Notes under the pieces: generated by a model | Told to the model about the DNA's origin: nothing | Database searches by the model: none | The model's input: only the letters and a program-made list of their open reading frames with translations | Program-made: the position numbers and the translations under genes | From: Winkia neuii | GTDB taxonomy: Bacteria; Actinomycetota; Actinomycetes; Actinomycetales; Actinomycetaceae | Assembly (NCBI RefSeq): GCF_029011175.1 | Contig: NZ_CP118946.1 | Span: 1,830,680-1,894,679 of the forward strand | Direction: 5' to 3' | Length of the DNA: 64,000 bases | Shown here: positions 42,226 through 50,746 of the stretch, in pieces | How positions within the stretch are numbered: the stretch's first letter is position 1 | Layout of the letters: every line of letters begins with the position of its first letter

Positions 42226-44763
42226 ATGAGTGGAACAAACCTAGACCAACTAGCAGGCGCCCTGCGGGACAAACTCATCTACTCGCGCATCGTGTCCTGG
42301 CTAGACCTGGCCGGCGAATACGCCGAAATCATCGAGCAGATGGAAACCCTACTGGGCGTGCCCATCATCGTAGTGGACGGCAACGAATTCTCGGTCAAAA
42401 TCCGCGTCCTAGCCGACCATCCAAAAGAGAAGTTTGTGCTGTACCGGAAAGGCGAACTACCCCCGGTAGAAGACGACTGGCTAGCAGACATCCGGCTGGG
42501 GTACGCCACGTTCCGCGCCGACTCCATCACGCTACAGGCAACCGAGCTGGGGCTGACCGCGGACGAACTGGTGGCCACCATGCGCGCTCACGCGGGCTTC
42601 TTCAACTCGCGCGACCGCGTAACCAAGCTGCGCTCGCGCCTGCGCGACAGCGTCGATTCAAAGACCCTGCTGGCAATGATGACCTCCACCCTGTTGGGCA
42701 CTGCCGACCACTCGTTCTCGCACCTATTCGCCGAGCTGGCATCCAGCGCAGCCCCACCCGCCGGCGAAGAACCGGCCGAAGGAAAATTCCCGCTGCTCAA
42801 ATACGGCCTCGACGACTTCTTCTGGGATGGGGCCGCCAAAATCTGGAACTACGACGGCCAGAAGGACCTGCCCGCCCTGGTGCTGTGGCTGTTCCTGCAA
42901 GAACAAAACAACTGGCCCGAAAGTGCAAACGCGAACGCGCGCGCGGACTTTAGGAGCTGGTTTAACGCCCTGCCCAACCAGCAGGCGGTCCAGGCGTGGG
43001 CGGCGTACGCGGCCGAAAAGCTCAGTTCGTTACAACAGCTGTCGGCCCGGCCGGCAGGTGAGCTCCTGCAAAACAAGACGGTTCCGGGGGTAGACGAGCT
43101 GCTGGTGCGCCAGCTGGCAGACGAGCTGGTTGCTGGCTCCACCAATGCGGAAGCGGTCCGCAAGGTTGCCGCCGAAAGGCAAAACACCATCTGGTATGAG
43201 CGCTCGCGAAATACCTGGAAAGCTCTGCTGAGCGGGGCCGAATGCTTGACGCTGATCCGCACTATGGGCAAGCCCCTGTTCGCCGACGCGGCAGACGGGT
43301 TCTTCCAGTACACGGATAGGTGGTGGAAGATCGACCAGGCCTACCGGCAGTTCCTGTACTTTGCTGCCGGCACCGGCGGGGACAGCCCCATAGCAGTGCT
43401 GAAACAGCAGGTAGAGACCGCTTACATCTACGACTACCAGCAGCCGCTAGCCCACGAATGGGACGGGGCAATCCGGCAGCTGGGCGGGTGGAAGATCCCG
43501 GCTCGGGGAAGCGAGTCAGCCCCGTCCAGGCAGGATCGGTTTGTGGCGCTCAATGCTCGCTCGGGCAGGCGCACCATCGTGATCATTTCGGACGCGCTGC
43601 GCTTCGAAGTGGGCAAAGAACTAGAAGAAAAACTGAACCGGCAGGGCCGATTCACGGCCCAAACCGAACCCTGGTACACCCTGCTGCCCTCAGTTACCAA
43701 GTTGGGAATGGCGGCGCTGCTACCGCACGGGCAACTGGAATTTACCGAAAAGTCGGAGGTGCGCCTAGACGGCACCTCGGCCGAGGGCACTGAGCGACGC
43801 GACCAGATCCTGGCTGACGCTTTTGCGGGGCGGGCCGGGGCGCTCACCTTCGAGGATGCCAGGTCAATGAACCGGGACCAGATTCGCGACTATGTGCGCG
43901 AGCGGGACGTGGTGTACATCTACCACAACGAAATTGATGCCATTGGGGATTCGGGCAGTTCCGAAATGGACACGCCCGGGGCCTGCCAGCGCACCCTGGA
44001 GGCGCTTTGCCGGCTCTGCACGCAGTGGGCAAACTACGCCAACACTGCCCGCATCATTATTACTGCCGACCACGGCTTCCTGTACCAGGAGCGGGCGCTC
44101 GAAGACAACGACACTGTGCTGCAGGGGCAGGTGCCCGCCGGCAAGCAGATGGTGGGCAAGATGAAAAGGCGCTACGCCCTCGGCAAGAACCTGCAGACCG
44201 ACGACAACTGGACGGCCTTCACCGCGGAGCAAATCGGCTTGGCGGGCGGCTTGGACGTGGCCGTACCGAGAGGGCTGCGCCGACACCGCGTGAGTGGGAA
44301 GGGACGCCAGTTCGTGCACGGGGGTGCTTCCCTGCAAGAAATCACGATCCCAGTTATCACGGTGACCGTGGGCCGGCAGAATAAGACAGAAGACGCGCGG
44401 ATCGAACTGCACTACTCGCAAACTGCGATCACCACCCCGGCTATCTCCGCTCGCCTGGTGCAAAAGGACCCGGTAGGTGGAAAGACCGCGCCCTTTACCG
44501 CCCAGATTGGCCTGTACGCCCAAGACGGGGCGCTGCTATCTGACCTGGTGACTGTAGAGGTGAATTCGCCCTCGCAAAGCCAAGAGCAACGCAACCGAAA
44601 CGTGCAGTTGGCCCTAACGGCCGAGGCGAACGCACACAACAACCAAGACGTTTACATCAGAGCGCATAAGCTGGTAAACGGAAACCAGGTAGCGGCGGTG
44701 GCCGAACACAAGGTGCGCTTGTTGCGCAGTGGATTTAATGCCTTTGGAGGATTCGACATATGA
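42226..44763 (+). CDS. pglZ: BREX alkaline-phosphatase-superfamily protein PglZ
   Basis: An 845-residue protein whose C-terminal half is the PglZ domain. IVIISDALRFEVGKELEEKL near residue 450 carries the metal/nucleophile region, and RIIITADHGFLYQE near 610 the second metal site, both typical of the alkaline phosphatase fold. The N-terminal half is the variable type 1 PglZ region. PglZ is a core BREX protein with reported metal-dependent nuclease activity in some homologues. It lies two bases after pglX and overlaps brxL by four bases (ATGA). Confidence 0.94.
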   Translation: MSGTNLDQLAGALRDKLIYSRIVSWLDLAGEYAEIIEQMETLLGVPIIVVDGNEFSVKIRVLADHPKEKFVLYRKGELPPVEDDWLADIRLGYATFRADSITLQATELGLTADELVATMRAHAGFFNSRDRVTKLRSRLRDSVDSKTLLAMMTSTLLGTADHSFSHLFAELASSAAPPAGEEPAEGKFPLLKYGLDDFFWDGAAKIWNYDGQKDLPALVLWLFLQEQNNWPESANANARADFRSWFNALPNQQAVQAWAAYAAEKLSSLQQLSARPAGELLQNKTVPGVDELLVRQLADELVAGSTNAEAVRKVAAERQNTIWYERSRNTWKALLSGAECLTLIRTMGKPLFADAADGFFQYTDRWWKIDQAYRQFLYFAAGTGGDSPIAVLKQQVETAYIYDYQQPLAHEWDGAIRQLGGWKIPARGSESAPSRQDRFVALNARSGRRTIVIISDALRFEVGKELEEKLNRQGRFTAQTEPWYTLLPSVTKLGMAALLPHGQLEFTEKSEVRLDGTSAEGTERRDQILADAFAGRAGALTFEDARSMNRDQIRDYVRERDVVYIYHNEIDAIGDSGSSEMDTPGACQRTLEALCRLCTQWANYANTARIIITADHGFLYQERALEDNDTVLQGQVPAGKQMVGKMKRRYALGKNLQTDDNWTAFTAEQIGLAGGLDVAVPRGLRRHRVSGKGRQFVHGGASLQEITIPVITVTVGRQNKTEDARIELHYSQTAITTPAISARLVQKDPVGGKTAPFTAQIGLYAQDGALLSDLVTVEVNSPSQSQEQRNRNVQLALTAEANAHNNQDVYIRAHKLVNGNQVAAVAEHKVRLLRSGFNAFGGFDI

Positions 44764-46940
44764 GCGAACGCAACCAGCTAGAAGCAAAGGCAGCCGAATA
44801 CTTTCCCGGCTACATAGTGCGCAAAGACCTGGTGCAACAGGTCAAAGGCAACGCGGTTGTGCCCACCTACGTGCTGGAGTTTCTGCTCGCCCAGTACTGC
44901 GCAAGCACCAATGAGGCCGAGATCGCTGCGGGCGTGGAATCGGTGCGCAAGATCCTAGCGAAACACTACGTGAACCGCGGCGAATCGGAACTGATCAAGT
45001 CGCGCATTCGCGAGCAGCGCGGATACCGGATAATCGACAAGGTCTCTGTGAGCCTGGACGAACGCAAAGACAGGTATGTGGCCGCCTTCGAGAACCTGGG
45101 GGTACGCGACGCGCTAGTATCTGACCAGACCGTGCAGGGCAACGACCGGCTACTTACCGGCGGCGTCTGGTGCATGGCCGACATAACCTACACGGCAGAC
45201 GTAGCGGTTGGGGGCAAACCTAAAGAGGGGCCGTGGACGGTAACCAACCTGAATGCGATCCAGCTGCCGTTCTTTGACCGGGATGGGTATGTGGCCGCGC
45301 GGGAGCAGTTTGACACTGCAGAGTGGATCGACCTGCTAATCGCCTCGATCGGGTTCAACCCGGAAAAGCTCAGCCGGCGCGCAAAACTGTTGCAGCTTAC
45401 CAGGCTAATCCCCTACGTTGAGCGCAACTACAACCTGGTCGAGTTAGGGCCAAAAGGTACGGGCAAATCGCACATCTATTCGGAGCTTTCCCCGCACGGC
45501 ATGCTAGTTTCGGGTGGCGAGGTGACGCTGGCGAAACTATTCATCAACAACACCACCAGGCAGATTGGGCTGGTCGGTTTTTGGGACGTGGTGGCCTTCG
45601 ACGAGTTCGCCGGCAAGAAAAAGGTAAAGCAAAACCTGGTGGACACGATGAAGAACTACCTGGCGAACAAGTCGTTCTCACGAGGGGATTCGCCGGTGAC
45701 CGCGGAAGCGTCCATGGTGTTCGTAGGCAACACGTCGAACACCGTGCCCGCCATGTTGGCCAACTCGGACCTGTTTGAGTCTCTCCCGGAGGCCTACCAC
45801 GACACCGCCTATATGGATCGCATCCACTACTACATTCCCGGCTGGGAAGTGGACGTGATCCGGCCCGAACTGTTCAACCGCGGTTACGGGTTTGTGGTCG
45901 ACTACTTGGCCGAAGCTCTGCGGGCGTTTAGGGCCGAAGACTATTCGGGGCGTTTTGCGCAATATTTTGATTTGGACAGGGAAATGTCTACGCGCGACCG
46001 GGACGCGGTGCGCAAGACCTTCTCGGGGCTGATGAAACTGGTGCACCCCAGCGGGCAGGCGAGCGAGCACGAGGTTGAGGACCTGCTGCGGTACGCGATC
46101 GAAGGGCGCAGGCGCGTAAAAGAACAGATCCTGCGCCTGGATGCGACCATGCGCGAGTCAGGGCTGCACTTCTCGTATGCGCCGGCCTCGGGCGGGAATC
46201 CGCGCGAGGTGGTCACCCAGGAAGAGCTAGACTACCCGGAGCTATTTGGCCGCGACGCGCAGGACGGGCTGGCCGAGGCGGCGAGCGGCGAGGCAGCTAG
46301 CGGCGAGCGAGCAAAGCCGGCTGCGGCTGAATCGGCAAAGGTGGCCGCGACCGGGCCGGCTAAGGTTGAAGGCGCTGGCCCAGCAAGTTGCGCCGGCAGT
46401 GCCGGGAACGGCGGTAGTGGCAAACAGGCGGCTGCGGGCCCTAGGGAGCGCCGGCTTGAGGTGCCCGAGAATAAGCTGGGGGTCAGTTTGCAGCGGCTGC
46501 TAGTGGACTACCTAGTGGGAGCCGCGAAGGTGGAAATTGTTGACCCGTACGTTCGCATGCCCTACCAGGTAGAAAACCTATACGAAGTTCTAGCAACTAT
46601 TTTGGCGGTCAAACCCCGTGGAGAGACTGTCGATGTCAAGCTACTTACTGGCTGCGACAGGGAGCATTTGGAGTGGGTCGATAATCAGCGGGACATGCTG
46701 GAACAGCTGCAGAACAATTTCGCTAAATACGGGCTGAATTTCAGCTTCGAGATTGGCAAGGCTGGCCACGACCGCAAAATAACCACCGACACCGGGTGGA
46801 GCATCGACTTGGGGCGCGGGCTGGACATCTACCAGCCGTGGACGTCGGATGGCGCCTTCGACCCGCGCCGACGCGTAACCCACTACCGCCGGACCAAAGC
46901 ATTCACCTTCACCGCCAGCAGGCAGGAGCGTGAGAACTAG
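44760..46940 (+). CDS. brxL: BREX protein BrxL with a C-terminal MIT_C-like (PLD-fold) domain
   Basis: A 726-residue protein. Residues 1-490 are the BrxL N-terminal and AAA+ regions: LEAKAAEYFPGYIVRKDLV, Walker A ELGPKGTGKSHIYSE (about 228-242), Walker B VVAFDEFAGKK (about 277-287) and FVGNTSN (sensor 1). Instead of the Lon-like protease domain usual in BrxL, residues about 500-563 are an Ala/Gly linker. Residues about 567-720 then match the C-terminal domain of eukaryotic MITD1 (MIT_C): VEIVDPYVRMPYQVENL, VKLLTGCD, KYGLNFSFEI, HDRKI, and GWSIDLGRGLDIYQ. No Ser-Lys protease dyad context is seen. The AAA+ core is convincing; the function of the C-terminal swap is unknown. Confidence 0.88.
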   Translation: MSERNQLEAKAAEYFPGYIVRKDLVQQVKGNAVVPTYVLEFLLAQYCASTNEAEIAAGVESVRKILAKHYVNRGESELIKSRIREQRGYRIIDKVSVSLDERKDRYVAAFENLGVRDALVSDQTVQGNDRLLTGGVWCMADITYTADVAVGGKPKEGPWTVTNLNAIQLPFFDRDGYVAAREQFDTAEWIDLLIASIGFNPEKLSRRAKLLQLTRLIPYVERNYNLVELGPKGTGKSHIYSELSPHGMLVSGGEVTLAKLFINNTTRQIGLVGFWDVVAFDEFAGKKKVKQNLVDTMKNYLANKSFSRGDSPVTAEASMVFVGNTSNTVPAMLANSDLFESLPEAYHDTAYMDRIHYYIPGWEVDVIRPELFNRGYGFVVDYLAEALRAFRAEDYSGRFAQYFDLDREMSTRDRDAVRKTFSGLMKLVHPSGQASEHEVEDLLRYAIEGRRRVKEQILRLDATMRESGLHFSYAPASGGNPREVVTQEELDYPELFGRDAQDGLAEAASGEAASGERAKPAAAESAKVAATGPAKVEGAGPASCAGSAGNGGSGKQAAAGPRERRLEVPENKLGVSLQRLLVDYLVGAAKVEIVDPYVRMPYQVENLYEVLATILAVKPRGETVDVKLLTGCDREHLEWVDNQRDMLEQLQNNFAKYGLNFSFEIGKAGHDRKITTDTGWSIDLGRGLDIYQPWTSDGAFDPRRRVTHYRRTKAFTFTASRQEREN

Positions 46941-46971
46941 GTTTCAGGCCTTTGCCCACTCCGAGGCAGAC

Positions 46972-47181
46972 CTACTTGAACATGTCCCAGAGGCTGAATG
47001 TGGTGCGCCTGTAGGTCGAATTCTTGATTGACCGCTTTGGGCTCTTCAGGAACCCCATCCCCTTCCGGCCGTACCCGGGGATAATGGCCCGTTTCAACGC
47101 CCTCTTCGCACGTCCAGTCGTGCGCGCCTTAATAGAACGGGTCAAAGATGGCGTACGCATACCGAACTTCATACCACCCAT
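46972..47181 (-). CDS. Small basic protein of unknown function (69 aa)
   Basis: Starts at the ATG complementary to 47179-47181 (AGGA six bases upstream) and reads MGGMKFGMRTPSLTRSIKA. The rest is strongly basic (TTGRAKRALKRAIIPGYGRKG, LKSPKRSIKNSTYRRTTF). I recall similar short KARTTGKAKRKLKR...GYGKKG sequences in Gram-positive bacteria, so I think it is real, but no function is known to me. It converges with brxL (31 bases between stops) and follows another small unknown gene on the same strand. Confidence 0.6.
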   Translation of the reverse strand: MGGMKFGMRTPSLTRSIKARTTGRAKRALKRAIIPGYGRKGMGFLKSPKRSIKNSTYRRTTFSLWDMFK

Positions 47182-47224
47182 GCTAGTCCTGCCCTCTGTA
47201 ATACGTGGCGTCCCCTGCATAAAT

Positions 47225-47536
47225 CTACCTGTTCTGCCAATACCCGGATGAACCCATCAAATACACGTTTCCTTCTATGACACTTCCAGGCGTAGGGGCA
47301 GGCTTAATGTCATAAGGGAGTGCAACATTCAAATCCAGCCCACAGTCGACTAGACACTTCCACCACTTCTGATTCGTCAGCGTGTTTGTGCACAGCTCAG
47401 CCCGTTCAACTATCCCCTGGAAGAAGGTCGAAGGGTTAGCATCCTTTGGTTCAGCACTGCCGTCAACCAACGCGAAAAGCCACGGGCTAGTAATGAACAA
47501 TGGATCTAATTCTGTGCTGCCATCCGGGTTATCCAA
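47225..47536 (-). CDS. Hypothetical protein, possibly 5'-truncated
   Basis: A 103-residue frame if started at the TTG complementary to 47534-47536. The coding-like sequence continues upstream in frame (ISTAIEVDVYPTVADWRKNRKSQR) to a stop at 47609-47611 without any ATG, GTG or TTG. Either an unusual start is used or the 5' end is lost. The product has WWKCLVDCGLDLNVALPYDI and a Cys pair, with no recognised family. It is 43 bases upstream of the small basic gene and may be co-transcribed with it. Confidence 0.45.
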   Translation of the reverse strand: MDNPDGSTELDPLFITSPWLFALVDGSAEPKDANPSTFFQGIVERAELCTNTLTNQKWWKCLVDCGLDLNVALPYDIKPAPTPGSVIEGNVYLMGSSGYWQNR

Positions 47537-47653
47537 GCGCTGCGACTTTCGATTCTTCCTCCAGTCAGCAACCGTCGGATAAACATCGACCTCTATAGCA
47601 GTGGAAATCTAATCTACACTAGCGGCCGTCAAGAACAGCGGCCCGCCCTCGGC

Positions 47654-49015
47654 CTATTTGAATGCGCCCCTGCGCAGGTAGTCGTTCAGTTCGGCGCGCC
47701 AAATATCCCACGAGTGAATACCCGGCTGGTCAAACTCGACCACACGCGCCCCCGCCCGGCGGAAAGAATCAGCGCGCAACAGCGAATTCTTCCCAATCGA
47801 AACCAAATAATCTTGCAGTCCAGCCCCAGTGTGGATAGCGCCTTTGAGCTGGCCAATAGCGCGGCGGTCAGCCTCGGCAAAATCGGTGGTGAGCGTGCCC
47901 GCACTCCACAGGCCGTAATAATCAAAGACCCCCGGATGCTTCGTGAGCAGCTCAATGCCACGCGCCCCGCCCAGCGAGAGGCCGCCAAATGCGCGCAGGC
48001 TCGGATCGTCGGAAGCATTGAAATTCGCCTGCACGTACGGGATGACGTTTTCGACCATATCCTTCGCGTAAGCGCTAGAGACGATCAGCGAGTCGGCGCC
48101 CAGATGGTTAAAGTTGGTGGCCACAAGAATAGTGGGCTCTGCCTTACCATCTGCAATCGCATTTTCCAAAATGTAGGGGGCGGCCCCCTGCGTGAACCAG
48201 TCAGTGTCATTACCGCCCACCCCATGGCTCAAGTAGAGGACGGGGTAAGGCTTGGCGCGGTTAGGATCGTAGCCCTTGGGCAGGTAGATCGACAGCGGGT
48301 GGGACCCCGCCGGCGACATTGAATAAGAGGTCTTATAGCTGGCGTGGACGAACCTGCCCATCTGCTCCGCGGGGCGCGGACGCTGGTAGGCATTGTTATA
48401 GGTTGGGTACTTTGGGTTTTGCGGCACGTAAACCTGCGACATGTTCTGCCTAGAGAAACTGGGCAGGTCAGCACTGACGTTCAGATTGGCCGGATCGGGG
48501 TGGCGCTTACACGTGTTCGCGTCCGCATCCAACTGCGAGCAGCCGTGCCCAAAAGCGTAACTAAACGTTCCCGAAGGTAAGGGCACTTTCAGTTCCCATA
48601 TGCCGCCTGCCACCTTGTTCATTTCCAGGATCTTCCACGGTGCAGCAGGCACGTCCCCCTTCTTCCACAGCGCCGGGATTCGCCCGTCGCCGCCACCTAA
48701 TGTTTTGATGGAACCAGGCTGAGAAAACGTCCACTCGCCGTACAACTGCACCGACTTGACGCCCTCGGGCGCCTTGTACCGGAACGTCACCTCGTAACCG
48801 GTAGGGCCACGGTCCGTCTTAGTCACCGTAGGCCCCAACTTGGCCACCTCCGTCTGAGCAGCCGGGGAAGACTGGCCGGACTGGCCCTCGGCGGCCCCGC
48901 CCTCGGCCGCGAGCGCTACGGATGCGAAACCGGCGGAAAGGGAAAGGCTCATGAGCGATGCCGCCCCTAGGGTGGCGATCTTTTTTACCGTGTGGATTGA
49001 GCGTAGACGTGCCAT
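47654..49015 (-). CDS. Secreted esterase (alpha/beta hydrolase, esterase D-like, with N-terminal E-set domain)
   Basis: A 453-residue protein starting at the ATG complementary to 49013-49015 with AAGGAG upstream; signal peptide IATLGAASLMSLSLSAGFASVALA. Residues about 55-165 resemble an early-set/CBM48-like domain (GYEVTFRYKAPEGVKSVQLYGEWTF). The rest is a PF00756-type hydrolase: YPVLYLSHGVGGNDTDW, nucleophile elbow FGGLSLGGARG (Ser near 343) and a likely catalytic His in GIHSWDIWR near the end. Related enzymes include feruloyl and enterobactin esterases and mycolyltransferases. Substrate unknown; no wall anchor. Confidence 0.85.
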   Translation of the reverse strand: MARLRSIHTVKKIATLGAASLMSLSLSAGFASVALAAEGGAAEGQSGQSSPAAQTEVAKLGPTVTKTDRGPTGYEVTFRYKAPEGVKSVQLYGEWTFSQPGSIKTLGGGDGRIPALWKKGDVPAAPWKILEMNKVAGGIWELKVPLPSGTFSYAFGHGCSQLDADANTCKRHPDPANLNVSADLPSFSRQNMSQVYVPQNPKYPTYNNAYQRPRPAEQMGRFVHASYKTSYSMSPAGSHPLSIYLPKGYDPNRAKPYPVLYLSHGVGGNDTDWFTQGAAPYILENAIADGKAEPTILVATNFNHLGADSLIVSSAYAKDMVENVIPYVQANFNASDDPSLRAFGGLSLGGARGIELLTKHPGVFDYYGLWSAGTLTTDFAEADRRAIGQLKGAIHTGAGLQDYLVSIGKNSLLRADSFRRAGARVVEFDQPGIHSWDIWRAELNDYLRRGAFK

Positions 49016-49161
49016 GGGTGTGCTCCTTCGCAAGGTGGCCGGCTTGGGTCCACCCTAACGACATGCTAAAGCCCCTGCAATTGTAAGGCTTGCGCTCGCT
49101 GGAACTGAGGGCTGCAAAACACAAGATGCTGGCAGGGCCTGCTTGGTGTTTAAGCCGGGGG

Positions 49162-50439
49162 CTACTTTTGTCTTCCAGGCAGGTGTGGGACCGGCAGTTC
49201 GGGTGGGGACAACCGAGTGTCCCACCGGGACGAGGCTAGCTTGCGTTCGCTGTGGGTAATCAGTTCGAAAAGGCCCTGATGCCACCATCCCCGCGAGCGC
49301 GCGGAAGCAGACGTAGGACCGATAATCCCAGCTTGCTCCAACTCAGAACAAGCCTTACGGGCACTTTGCCTACTGAGATCGAGCCTTTCCTGTACCAATT
49401 CGACAGTAAAAATTGGCATCTGAGGCAAACTATCCAAAAGGCGGATAGGGGCTGAATCCGCCCTCGGCGAGTTCTTATGCTCCGCAGCGTAATAGTCTAA
49501 GTACTGCTGTTTCCACCCTTTAACCAGTTCGTCCAGTTCCCTTTGTAACGACTTAGTGTTGTCTATAGCGATCTCTACGGCATCTAGAAACGCCCGCAGC
49601 CAGGTGTTTACCCCCTGACCGCCCGCGTGTTCGCCCTCACGAAAAGACATGAGTCCTTTCGCGTAAGCTTCGGACTGGGTTTGTAAAACCACCGAAATAG
49701 GCAACGGCCCAAGCAACAGCCCCCTGCGCGCAAGTACTACATGGATCAGTATGCGCCCAAGCCGTCCATTGCCGTCAGCGAAGGGGTGAATACTCTCGAA
49801 CTGAGCATGAACGAGCGCGGCCTGAATGAGCGCACCATGGGTGGCGCCATCGATGTATTCAGTCAAATCTTCTAACAGTGGTTGAACATATTCCGGCGGC
49901 GGGGGCACATATTCCGCATCCAGCGGATGGTATTTGTCGCCTCCTAGCCAGTTTTGTGTCTGCCTTAAACCACATATCTCTTTGCGATCGACAATTGTCT
50001 GCTGGATACGCTCCAAGTCCGCTAAAGTCGTTTCCTCGGAAGCAGCCAAGGAATTTACCGCGTCTTCATGTGCCTTAATATTTCGAACAACGTCGTACGC
50101 CGTACCACTACCTTCCCCGGCCTCCCCCAGGTTCAGGGCTAGTTCCGCCTGCGCTAGTTTCTTCGCTGAGGTCTGCAACCCCTCGATTTTCGAAGAGGCT
50201 ACTGCCTCCCGCCTAACTAGCAACCTAGCTATACTCTCGAGGCCGCTGGCGATCTTCGTTGGGAAAGCAGCATTGATGCGACGTTCCAGCCGGCCGGCGC
50301 GCTTAGCAACATCTGCAGCAATCGGGACGCCTTCGCACAGCTTTTGTGGGATATAGGCTCGGTAGGGGCCGGACGAGCGGCCGTGTTTGGAATGCGCGTT
50401 CGGGTTCGACTCCCAAAACCGCTCTTCGAATCGCCCCAA
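49162..50439 (-). CDS. Fic-family protein (class II, AMPylase-like) with C-terminal winged helix
   Basis: A 425-residue protein from the TTG complementary to 50437-50439, which has AAGGGGG upstream; the typical Fic N-terminus (GPYRAYIPQKL) follows. The inhibitory-helix motif SSKIEG (SxxxEG) is near 78-83. The catalytic Fic loop HPFADGNGRLGR is near 218-229, complete with His, Asp, Asn and Arg. The C-terminus (PIFTVELVQERLDLSRQSARKACSELEQAGII) is a winged-helix DNA-binding domain. Such proteins transfer AMP to targets and may bind their own promoter. The four palindromes 47-184 bases upstream fit autoregulation, but that is inference. Confidence 0.9.
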   Translation of the reverse strand: MGRFEERFWESNPNAHSKHGRSSGPYRAYIPQKLCEGVPIAADVAKRAGRLERRINAAFPTKIASGLESIARLLVRREAVASSKIEGLQTSAKKLAQAELALNLGEAGEGSGTAYDVVRNIKAHEDAVNSLAASEETTLADLERIQQTIVDRKEICGLRQTQNWLGGDKYHPLDAEYVPPPPEYVQPLLEDLTEYIDGATHGALIQAALVHAQFESIHPFADGNGRLGRILIHVVLARRGLLLGPLPISVVLQTQSEAYAKGLMSFREGEHAGGQGVNTWLRAFLDAVEIAIDNTKSLQRELDELVKGWKQQYLDYYAAEHKNSPRADSAPIRLLDSLPQMPIFTVELVQERLDLSRQSARKACSELEQAGIIGPTSASARSRGWWHQGLFELITHSERKLASSRWDTRLSPPELPVPHLPGRQK

Positions 50440-50485
50440 TTTAGCCCCCTTATTTTGCTGCGCGCAAGGGCTACCAGCCCCCGTG

Positions 50486-50623
50486 AAGATAAAAATTATC
50501 TTATGCACCAGCCGCGAAACGCGCAAGGATAATATTTATCTTCACCTCTCGAGGGGGGGTTGCGTGAAGATAAGTTTCATCTTCGCCTTCCCGGCAGATC
50601 GGGGTGAAGATAAAACTTATCTA
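50486..50623. promoter_or_regulatory. Four regularly spaced palindromes upstream of the fic gene
   Basis: Copies of AAGATAA-nnn-TTATCTT lie at 50486-50502 (perfect), 50525-50543 (degenerate outer positions), 50566-50584 (one mismatch) and 50607-50623 (one mismatch). Their centres are at about 50494, 50534, 50575 and 50615, about 40 bases (nearly four helical turns) apart. They lie directly upstream of the fic start and are probably operators for an oligomeric regulator. Confidence 0.7.
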
Positions 50624-50675
50624 CGCATGCCGGTAGGGCGCGCCTGCAGCCAATACCCCGCAGGCCAAATCGACA

Positions 50676-50746
50676 GCACATCAAATGGTCGAGGGCACAT
50701 CAAAATGCGTACCGTTTGATGTGCCCTGGACGCAATAATGTGCCCT
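50676..50746. repeat. Nested inverted repeats around AGGGCACATCAAA
   Basis: A perfect 13-bp inverted repeat, AGGGCACATCAAA (50692-50704) and TTTGATGTGCCCT (50715-50727), with a 10-base spacer. It is flanked by further half-sites: GCACATCAAA at 50676-50685 and TGTGCCCT at 50739-50746. The half-sites are 19 bases apart on each side of one dyad axis. No adjacent gene explains it; it may be an operator or a recombination site. Confidence 0.65.

Noticed and set aside
50336..50415. tRNA-like sequence (D-arm-like TAGGCTCGGTAG and T-loop-like GGTTCGACTCCC)
   Set aside because: The acceptor arms do not pair, and the same bases encode, on the minus strand, a typical Fic N-terminus with a good upstream ribosome site.
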